Shown piece after piece: positions 41,201-47,138 of a stretch of DNA of 64,000 nucleotides. A model generated the notes under the pieces. That model was not told the DNA's origin, searched no databases, and worked only from the letters and a program-made list of their open reading frames with translations. The position numbers and the translations under genes were made by a program. The stretch spans positions 36,066-100,065 of the forward strand of contig CAMVTO010000008.1 in NCBI GenBank assembly GCA_947170435.1, in the 5' to 3' direction. This DNA is from an uncultured Clostridia bacterium (GTDB lineage Bacteria; Bacillota; Clostridia; Oscillospirales; Oscillospiraceae). Each line of letters opens with the position of its first letter. The first letter of the stretch is position 1.

Positions 41201-43060
41201 AGCGGCTTTTTCGACGCGTGGGTCGGGGATGAAGACCCGCAGTTCAAGGCGCTGTACCAGCGCTGCCGCAGCCACGAGCTCTCCCTGGCCATCCTCAAGT
41301 TCGCCAAGGATTACGCCGCACAGCTGGGCATTGTGAAGGAGTATAACGCGCAGGGGCTGTCGTCGGGCAACCTCGATAAGCGCAACAGCGCCATGTCCAC
41401 CATGGCGGAGATGATGAAGCGCTCCGGCCTGGTGGCGCCGGCGCGGTCGGTAAAGGTCAAGGTCGGCGGCAAGGAGCTGGTTGGCACCTTTATGAAGTTC
41501 GCCGAGGGCGAGGATCTGTCCCAGGTCCAGCAGGACAGCCCGCTGACCAAGGTCAACGTGGAGGATATGCTCACCCCCGAGTCGGTGTCCTCGGTGGCGG
41601 ATCTGCAGGTGCTGGACTACGTCTGCGGCAACGTGGATCGCCACCAAAAAAATATGTTCTACAAGCTGGACACCACCGACCCGCAGCACCCCAAGTGCGT
41701 CGGCGTGCAGGGCATCGACAACGACTTCTCCTTCTGCGCCCACGCCGAGGGCAAGAGCATGGCGGACATTGTGAACATGAAGATCATCCGCAAGGAGACG
41801 GCGGATACCCTGTTCAGCATGAAGCCGGAGATGATCAAAACCGTCCTCAGCAAGTACGACTTGAGCCAGACAGAGACCTTCGCGGTGCTCAAGCGTATCG
41901 GTGAGCTGAAGCAGGCGGTGGAGAACGGCACCCTCAAGGTGGTGACGGACGAGCAGATCAAGACCATGAACTACCAGACCGAGCTGCTCTCGGGCGGAGA
42001 CAACTATTTTGGACGCCTCATGCGGATCCCGCAGGCAGCTCGCCGGCAGGCCTTTCAGTCGGACGGCGCGGCGATGGACAAGGCCTATCGGGGCCTCAAC
42101 GCCAACACCCCCGCCCTGGGCAGATGCTACGACGGCCTGGTGGCGGCAAATCAGGGCAAGTTCATCGGCAGCAAGGAGTACAAAGCCGTCCTGAATGGTC
42201 TGCAGGATCTGATCGCCCACCGTTCGGAGCTGCTGAACGACCGCGACCCGGAGAGTGTGGCGCTCTATGAGCGCAGGCTGTCCGAGTTGAGGGTGGCCGT
42301 GATTCGCTACCTCAGTAAGAAAGCGAAGGAGGCGCGCCACTCCAAGCCCTCCAAGCTTGCCGAGCGCCGCGTTGCCGCCGTGCGGGCGTTCAGCGCCAAG
42401 CTGGGCCTGGAGGAGGCGCACATCCATGACTATCGGGAGGCGGAGACAGCCCGGGAGCGGTACCTGAACGGGATGACACAGCAAGAGGAGTATCGAGCGC
42501 GGTCGGACCGGGACAATCTGGAGATCGACCGCTATTTCGCCAAGGGCGCGGCGCGGGATCTGTTCCCGAGGCTTGCCGACCGCAAGGACCCGCTGCTCGC
42601 CCGGTGCGGCGCGGAATTGAAGAAGGACGCGGACGTGGTGTTCGCCAAAGCGGGCGAGCCCGACACCCCCGAGATCATGGAACGGAAGGTGCGTCTTTAC
42701 GCGGGGCTGGTCGCCAACCGGATGATCGAGCAGCAGCTGGAGAAGGGCGGCGAGTCCGCCCAGAAGCTGAAGGCGGCATGGGAGCAAAACCACAACCTCT
42801 TTGAGCAGATGCGGGAGCGGGTCATGAATTCCCCCGTGTTCGTGAAGGACCATGCCCATGACATCGACAGCACGCTGACGGCGGATACGTCCCAATTTGA
42901 CAACATGATCATACGGATCGAACGGGCGGAGGCGCAGGCAAGAGAGCAGAACGCGCAGGCAAAGGCGAACGCGCCGGAGATTGCAGAGAACGCGCCGCAA
43001 AAGAATAACGAACAGCTGGCGCAGAACAATCCGAAGAAGTCTGGCGCCCCGAAGATCTGA
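38291..43060 (+). CDS. Giant kinase-like protein (family member A)
   Basis: 1589 aa, soluble, no signal peptide. Residues 1-850 are mostly helical and charged. Residues about 860-1260 hold a core shared with the 820-aa and 741-aa proteins downstream: RNSAMS, GTFMKFAEG, LQVLDYVCGNVDRHQKN (Asp1116, Arg1117, His1118, Asn1121) and GVQGIDNDFSF (Asp1143-Asn-Asp1145). The DRHxxN plus DND spacing recalls the catalytic and metal loops of FAM20/PI3-4-kinase/HipA-type kinases (inference). The N-lobe Lys seen in the two paralogues is replaced: GFFTAT (Ala909). A helical C-terminal part ends in a basic tail, PKKSGAPKI. Possible T4SS substrate. Codons CCC and GGG look commoner than in neighbours. Confidence 0.8.
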   Translation: MPNKNEENKNQAVQNEQEPQGSNIWEDASNLDKIEEADEIEEAEKPLSYVQHWADDQEQKIYNVYGSTVKHPLVNAQKDALEAIEITPPEELGDLGEAFISMVTMGASMNPDYVKDLETSSTIPFGTTAGEFNQSNVSSNIPKGDNRFLTKGFADALLRGRIDAAEAIEQYKQGNYEPVKEALRRFLRAVGNTVPTMGSHGLSREINTVQYGNMAMADKLLSAQLPFPVEELLPAGELAKLKSGLLSHKIHANTIAQADELEKNPGAPGSPERDALLSRVALGLNMTRLYDTREIDAFDQGDAFTQQLLLENGIEPGTEEFQAMTTGQFDLSGKVGVLLHQNMMHNELTELEYIYSQPGAEQWAERNFLAQIKNTPAYQEALNESDPARMKARLDAISRETRRNKGLEAFITPEHYAPTAQQHAQASATFQEAHNAGLEEARKFVRDAIAEYRQVKEVRETLENTILALGDRPGAAALRQSLQELHQTLRSGNQSILSRTACQDKMREVTRLAAAYTRSVREKAKAKGEEWAPKNASDRAAYYAAAGLEGVLAPHIQPQPQAAQRPAYHVPWQAGMSPEERREIERSMELFAAIPETNTDRAVDELLRREEQYRAAHAMDQDLLMASGVRTMMLLAAQQRFAPGQNETAAETARRQRAMKEALSPERVLNNMMAICVVMARGAISPIEGVTVVDGYDAIRAAFIDREDGSYATTEDIRRSMRGKTVQLELFDNSGQEKLAFYEGSTAFEESFLNEGQPLPPEHVQAYAKVQEAFRSLNDTLTPFYERNEKGELPTLTEEDFNKIRDGYQNVLAEMNAYSTQLGQSGHPLDMHRMELMASFRDRMGQDLVTLEAGRQLGLSTLPNLMLGGDLPTAEIEGVPEIFGDLANSRMRVSLPGNGGEVEEGFFTATSAVETDIPGLFNRVLDQHMGDRPEWKEFVTKLYQHDQGGNLSSISMLNSFENDMAQTVDQSGFFDAWVGDEDPQFKALYQRCRSHELSLAILKFAKDYAAQLGIVKEYNAQGLSSGNLDKRNSAMSTMAEMMKRSGLVAPARSVKVKVGGKELVGTFMKFAEGEDLSQVQQDSPLTKVNVEDMLTPESVSSVADLQVLDYVCGNVDRHQKNMFYKLDTTDPQHPKCVGVQGIDNDFSFCAHAEGKSMADIVNMKIIRKETADTLFSMKPEMIKTVLSKYDLSQTETFAVLKRIGELKQAVENGTLKVVTDEQIKTMNYQTELLSGGDNYFGRLMRIPQAARRQAFQSDGAAMDKAYRGLNANTPALGRCYDGLVAANQGKFIGSKEYKAVLNGLQDLIAHRSELLNDRDPESVALYERRLSELRVAVIRYLSKKAKEARHSKPSKLAERRVAAVRAFSAKLGLEEAHIHDYREAETARERYLNGMTQQEEYRARSDRDNLEIDRYFAKGAARDLFPRLADRKDPLLARCGAELKKDADVVFAKAGEPDTPEIMERKVRLYAGLVANRMIEQQLEKGGESAQKLKAAWEQNHNLFEQMRERVMNSPVFVKDHAHDIDSTLTADTSQFDNMIIRIERAEAQAREQNAQAKANAPEIAENAPQKNNEQLAQNNPKKSGAPKI

Positions 43061-43079
43061 CAGATAGGAGAGGATTAAG

Positions 43080-44597
43080 ATACCGATTGAAACCATACCG
43101 CAGCCTCAGAAGAAGTCCAATCTGAGAAAGCCGGGCAGCCCGAAGATCACGGGCAAGCACGTCCAATTTGACGAGGAGAAACTCCGCGCGAACCGCGATG
43201 CGGCGGCCGCGGAGCGCCTCAAAAGCTGGGAACAGAAGCACCCCAACATTCAGATGGAATACGCCGCCGCCGACCTGAACGGGCGCAAGCAGCTGCTCGC
43301 GCTGTACGCCACCATCCAGCTCTACGGCCGCTCGGAGGAAACGGCGCAGAACGGGTTTTGGGACAGGCTCGACGGGCAGCTGTTCAGCAAGGATACGCAG
43401 GCGCTCTTCACGCGCATGGCCGAGCGGACGAACAGCTGGGACACCTGTAAGGACCTTTTGCACGACGAGGGGCTTCTTGCCGTGATCGAGAAAAAGGGCG
43501 TCGGCTGGGAAGCCTACGCGGGGAAGCGGTTGGATGAGGCCGCGCAGCTCCCTGCGGAGAAGGCGGTCCAGACGCCGGAGGCGCTGCTGGCGGTGTTCGA
43601 CAAAAAGTATCCCAAGCCCGAAGAGGCATATTATCAAAAGGACATCAATGGGCGAATGGAGATGCTCCAGGAGTATCTGCTGCCACTGCTGCTGAAAAGC
43701 GGGACGGAACAGGACGCGGGCACGCTCAGGGAAAACATCCAAAAGGTGCCCGGCGAAATCATCCTCAAGAGCATCGCGAGAAGCGCACGGGGCTGGGAGA
43801 CCTGCAAGGAGCTGCTGAACGATCAGGAGCTTCAGTTCCACGCGGCGAATCCCGACGCCAAGCTGAAACGCGGCGACGAGTACATGGAATGTGCCGACCG
43901 GCTGATACGCGACATCAAGAACCACCCGAAGGAGAAGGCGTTTCTGGACGCGCTGCCCAAGCCGAGTGACCCGGCGCTGGTGCGGCAGAACATCAACGCA
44001 GCGCGCGCAATGGCGGAGGAGCTGTTCAACGATATCGAGCAGGTCGATTTCAACCTGCTCGGCTCCGGCTCCAAGGAGTTCGACGCGATGAAGAAGTCGG
44101 TCAAAGAGTTCAAGCAGTTCGCGTTCGAGAAATACCGTGTCGACAGAAATGGCGAGATCTCGCCGGCGATGCAGAAAAAGCTGCTGGAAAAGACGCAGAA
44201 CAGCCTGGAAAGCATCAAAACGTATCTCGACTACAAGCAGGAGCAGTTTGATAAAGACCCCGCGCGGCGCAACGCCGCCGGCCGGCAGAAGCATGAGCAG
44301 CCGCGCATTCTCAAGTCCATCGGTATGTTTGAGAAGCTCTCGCGCTTCTATCTGCAGCAGTCGATGACGAAGCCGGGATGGGAATATAAGCCGACCGAGG
44401 AAACCGAGCAGAAAAAGAGCGCGTTTGAGCAGAAGCTGCAAAGCGCCAAGACGGACTATACCACGAAGCTGGCGTCCCGCCAGTCGAAGGAAAAACTGGG
44501 CCAGCAGGATCTTTTCAACGAGCAGGACAGGAAAGAAGCGGCTAAGGAACAAGCCAAGCAAAAGAAAGCGGAAGTCCCAAAGGGCATGAAAAAGTGA
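43080..44597 (+). CDS. Helical companion protein B, apparent AUA start
   Basis: 505 aa if read from 43080. The frame opens after a stop at 43065; TAGGAGAGG (43065-43073) is a strong ribosome site and 6 bases later comes ATA, then CCG ATT GAA. The other three family proteins all start Met-Pro, so ATA at 43080 (giving MPIETIPQ) is the likely start; the first ATG is not until 43254 and has no site. The protein is helical, Lys/Glu-rich, lacks the DRHxxN/DND kinase core, and shares a similar C-terminal helical region and a basic tail (KKAEVPKGMKK) with the kinase-like proteins. Role unknown; chaperone or co-substrate is speculation. Confidence 0.75.
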   Translation: MPIETIPQPQKKSNLRKPGSPKITGKHVQFDEEKLRANRDAAAAERLKSWEQKHPNIQMEYAAADLNGRKQLLALYATIQLYGRSEETAQNGFWDRLDGQLFSKDTQALFTRMAERTNSWDTCKDLLHDEGLLAVIEKKGVGWEAYAGKRLDEAAQLPAEKAVQTPEALLAVFDKKYPKPEEAYYQKDINGRMEMLQEYLLPLLLKSGTEQDAGTLRENIQKVPGEIILKSIARSARGWETCKELLNDQELQFHAANPDAKLKRGDEYMECADRLIRDIKNHPKEKAFLDALPKPSDPALVRQNINAARAMAEELFNDIEQVDFNLLGSGSKEFDAMKKSVKEFKQFAFEKYRVDRNGEISPAMQKKLLEKTQNSLESIKTYLDYKQEQFDKDPARRNAAGRQKHEQPRILKSIGMFEKLSRFYLQQSMTKPGWEYKPTEETEQKKSAFEQKLQSAKTDYTTKLASRQSKEKLGQQDLFNEQDRKEAAKEQAKQKKAEVPKGMKK

Positions 44598-44602
44598 AAA
44601 AA

Positions 44603-44641
44603 GTAACGCCCTCTCCGTGGTTTACTCGGAGGGGGCGTTGC
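44603..44641 (-). terminator. Terminator hairpin between convergent operons
   Basis: AACGCCCTCTCCG / CGGAGGGGGCGTT, one G-T wobble, 9-nt loop. On the minus strand it is followed by a T-rich tract, so it chiefly serves the histidine kinase gene; it also closes the + strand operon. Confidence 0.75.
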
Positions 44642-44654
44642 TGTATTGTTTTTC

Positions 44655-46385
44655 TCATTCGGGCTCCTTCGGTACAAAAATGCGCACCAGCGTGCCGCCG
44701 CCCGCGCGCGGGCCGATCTCCAGCGTGCCGCCGCACATCAGCACAAGACGCTCGCGGACATTTTCAAGCCCCACGTGTGCCGTTCCGTCCGATGACGGCT
44801 CATACCGCGTGCCGTCGTCCTCAATCAAAATCTCCGCGCCGCCGTCCACGGCGCGGGAGCAGATGAAAATCCGCTCCGGACGGTGCGTTTGGCTGATGCC
44901 GTGCTTGACGCTGTTTTCCACGATCGGCTGGAGCGTCAGCGGCGGCAGACGGAAGGTGATATAGTCCGTGTCATACTCCACGGTGAGCTTGGAGACGTAC
45001 AGCGCCTTTTGCACGTTGAGGTAGGCCTTGGTGTGCTCCAGCTCCGAGACAAACGCGATGGGTTCGGTCGCGGCAATGGCGGTAAAGTTTGCCTGCAAAT
45101 AGTTGTTGAAGTTCGCGACGACCTCGCCCGCCCGCTGCGGATCGCTGTCACAGAGCATACTGACCGAGGCGAGCGTGTTGTAGATGAAGTGCGGGCGGAT
45201 CTGGTTGATGAGGTTCTGCATTTTGGCGCCGCGCAGCTGCTCATCCTTCTCGCGCAGCTCTCGTTCGCGGCGGATGGCGTCGCGCAGAAAGCCAAACCCG
45301 CGCGCAAACAGATTGAGCGCGACCCAGATGAGAAAGACAGGTGCGATGGGAGCCTGGCCTTTGATTGAGAAAAGCACGAGATCCAGCCCCAGCGCCGCGA
45401 ATGTCGGCAGCAGCCACAAAAGCGCCGCGCGCTCCGGCTTTTGTCCCAGCAGCGCGATGAGATGCAGCGCCGCCATACCAATGCCGAAGGGGATCAGCGC
45501 GTCATGCAGGTCTGCGACGCCGAGCACTTGCAGCGCGAGGAGTACGAGCGTACCAAATACGCTGAAATAGCAGCAGAGCCTGCCGAGGCGGTCGTGCTCG
45601 CGATCCTGGATCACCGTCAGGAGCCGCAGCGAGAGCACCAGCATCAGGAGATACGCCGTCGCGCCGACGTACCACAGCAGCTTTTGCCGCCCGTACCAAT
45701 CCAGCAGCAGCGGCACGACGGATAGTCCGCACAGCTTCCACACGCCCGCCGCGCAGGAGAATGCGCCGAGGTAGAACACCCGCTGCCGGTCTCGCACCGC
45801 AAGCCCCAGCGAGAGCGCAAGCAGCATCAGGAAGAAGCCCATCGCCGCCGTGACGCAGCTGAGCAGCAGCACCGCCGCCTCGTCGGGCAGCACCTCGAGG
45901 TGCAGCAGCATCTGGCGGTCCATGACGAGAAAGTCCGGTTCAATCCCGCGAACGCTCTGGTAAACCGGCGTGAGCGTGACACGCAGCGTCTTTCCCGCGT
46001 CATCGGGAGAGATCGGCAGCGTCAGCCAGTAGTTGCCCGGGGTGCGTCCGATATGCCATGCTGATACCTCGCCGGTATCGGTAACAATTCTGCCATCCTT
46101 CTCCACGACCGCGATCGTGTGGCGCAGGTGGACGAACAGCGTTCCGGCGCGAACGCCCGACGCTTTGGTCAGATCAAATTCATAGACCCTCTGTAAGCCC
46201 GCGTAATCTGCGATGACCTCCTCATGCACCTCCAGCGGGCGCATGACGAGGAACGGGCTGATCGCGGGCGCAACGCCCTTCATGCCGGGTGTATTCCACA
46301 GAAACGCAGCAAGCGCAACCACAGCGGCAAAAACCAACGCCACCGCAAAATCAACGGCGCACTGTCGATTGATTCGTGTTTTCAT
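44655..46385 (-). CDS. LytS-type sensor histidine kinase with 7TM-DISM-like sensor
   Basis: 576 aa. One N-terminal helix, an external beta-rich domain (about residues 35-180, LFVHLRHTIAVVEKDGRIV), seven membrane helices (about 185-375), then a His_kinase/LytS domain with QIRPHFIYNTLASV (phosphoacceptor His) and an HATPase with LPPLTLQPIVENSVKHGI. The layout matches 7TMR-DISM sensors, which usually sense carbohydrate-like or envelope ligands. Its ATG overlaps the stop of the HTH-receiver gene upstream as ATGA. Partner regulation of the T4SS-like operon is inferred from the shared operator. Confidence 0.9.
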   Translation of the reverse strand: MKTRINRQCAVDFAVALVFAAVVALAAFLWNTPGMKGVAPAISPFLVMRPLEVHEEVIADYAGLQRVYEFDLTKASGVRAGTLFVHLRHTIAVVEKDGRIVTDTGEVSAWHIGRTPGNYWLTLPISPDDAGKTLRVTLTPVYQSVRGIEPDFLVMDRQMLLHLEVLPDEAAVLLLSCVTAAMGFFLMLLALSLGLAVRDRQRVFYLGAFSCAAGVWKLCGLSVVPLLLDWYGRQKLLWYVGATAYLLMLVLSLRLLTVIQDREHDRLGRLCCYFSVFGTLVLLALQVLGVADLHDALIPFGIGMAALHLIALLGQKPERAALLWLLPTFAALGLDLVLFSIKGQAPIAPVFLIWVALNLFARGFGFLRDAIRRERELREKDEQLRGAKMQNLINQIRPHFIYNTLASVSMLCDSDPQRAGEVVANFNNYLQANFTAIAATEPIAFVSELEHTKAYLNVQKALYVSKLTVEYDTDYITFRLPPLTLQPIVENSVKHGISQTHRPERIFICSRAVDGGAEILIEDDGTRYEPSSDGTAHVGLENVRERLVLMCGGTLEIGPRAGGGTLVRIFVPKEPE

Positions 46386-46987
46386 AGCTCCAGCCCCCTT
46401 ACAGGGAAGCGCAGATTCGTCAACTCGTGACGGACGCGCTCCCGGCTGAGCGGCTTGAGAATATAGCCGCTGCAATGGTCGTAGATCGCCTGCTTCATGT
46501 ATTCCACATAATTTGTAAGGTAGATGATATTGGTGTGCGGGGTGATCTCCAGCAGCCGCTGCGCCAGCTCCAGCCCGTTGAGCTCCTCGTCGATCTCGAT
46601 GTCCAGAAACGCGATGGACACATGGTTGGGGCGGGCATAGGCGAGCGCTTCTGCGCCGCTTTCAAACCCGACGATGTTCGCCCACGGCACGACGTCCTGA
46701 ATCATGCCGATGCTGCATTGCAGCAGGGTGGGGACGTCCTCTACCACGATGATGTTGACGATCTCGTTTGGTGCGTCCCGGATCGCGTCAAGCAGAATCC
46801 GGCTTTCCACATCGAGACAGGACGCCAGCCGGTCGATCATATTGATGTCCGGCAGCCGCGTACCAAGCTCCCACATGGAGACGGCACTGCGGGAGACCAT
46901 CATCTGCTCCGCAAGCTGCTGCTGGGAAAGACCTTTTTTCGAGCGCAGCTCTTTCAGCGTGCTCGCAAATACCTCAGAGTTCTGCAC
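46382..46987 (-). CDS. HTH-receiver transcription regulator (reverse domain order)
   Basis: 201 aa. Residues 1-65 are an XRE/lambda-repressor HTH (LKELRSKKGLSQQQLAEQMM; VSRSAVSMWELGTRLPD); residues 78-195 are a receiver domain with Glu83-Asp84, phosphoacceptor Asp129 (IAFLDIEID), Thr158 and Lys178 (YILKPL). DNA-binding domain first and receiver second is the reverse of OmpR/LytTR regulators. Start is GTG 46987 with GGAGG upstream. Translationally coupled to the LytS-type kinase. The palindrome overlapping its own -35 and that of the divergent kinase-like operon makes it the prime candidate for binding that site. Confidence 0.9.
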   Translation of the reverse strand: MQNSEVFASTLKELRSKKGLSQQQLAEQMMVSRSAVSMWELGTRLPDINMIDRLASCLDVESRILLDAIRDAPNEIVNIIVVEDVPTLLQCSIGMIQDVVPWANIVGFESGAEALAYARPNHVSIAFLDIEIDEELNGLELAQRLLEITPHTNIIYLTNYVEYMKQAIYDHCSGYILKPLSRERVRHELTNLRFPVRGLEL

Positions 46988-47018
46988 AGTAATCCTCCGT
47001 ACAATATTCCTACTCTAT

Positions 47019-47046
47019 ATCATACTCAAAACAAAAAAGTGTGCAA
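47019..47046 (-). promoter_or_regulatory. Promoter of the HTH-receiver/kinase operon
   Basis: Minus strand: TTGCAC (complement of 47041-47046), 16-nt spacer, TATGAT (complement of 47019-47024). The -35 overlaps the left end of the palindrome. Confidence 0.55.
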
Positions 47047-47076
47047 GGGGTTGCCACATTCTGTGGCAACCCCTTG
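47044..47076 (+). promoter_or_regulatory. Palindromic operator, divergent copy
   Basis: Perfect 15-bp arms CAAGGGGTTGCCACA / TGTGGCAACCCCTTG with a 3-nt centre. The 29-bp core (47046-47074) matches the 19084-19112 copy except for one symmetrical A/G-T/C pair and one centre base. Its two ends lie in the -35 elements of the divergent promoters. Confidence 0.75.
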
Positions 47077-47103
47077 CGGGGAAAAGTGAGAAATTGGTAT
47101 GAT
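47074..47103 (+). promoter_or_regulatory. Promoter of the second kinase-like operon
   Basis: TTGCGG (47074-47079), 18-nt spacer, TATGAT (47098-47103), 35 bases before the ATG. Same palindrome-to-promoter geometry as at 19.1 kb. Confidence 0.6.
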
Positions 47104-47138
47104 ACACATATAGAATTGCGAGCGAGGAGGACTCAAAT

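Noticed and set aside
39395..43096. 1233-codon open frame on the minus strand
   Set aside because: It is antisense to the 1589-aa protein, has no ribosome site, and its product is low-complexity Leu/Arg/His-rich, typical of shadow frames in GC-rich coding DNA.
47041..47080. Second palindrome as a simple terminator
   Set aside because: No gene ends on either side (the flanking genes diverge) and no T run follows; its ends coincide with two -35 elements, which fits an operator better.
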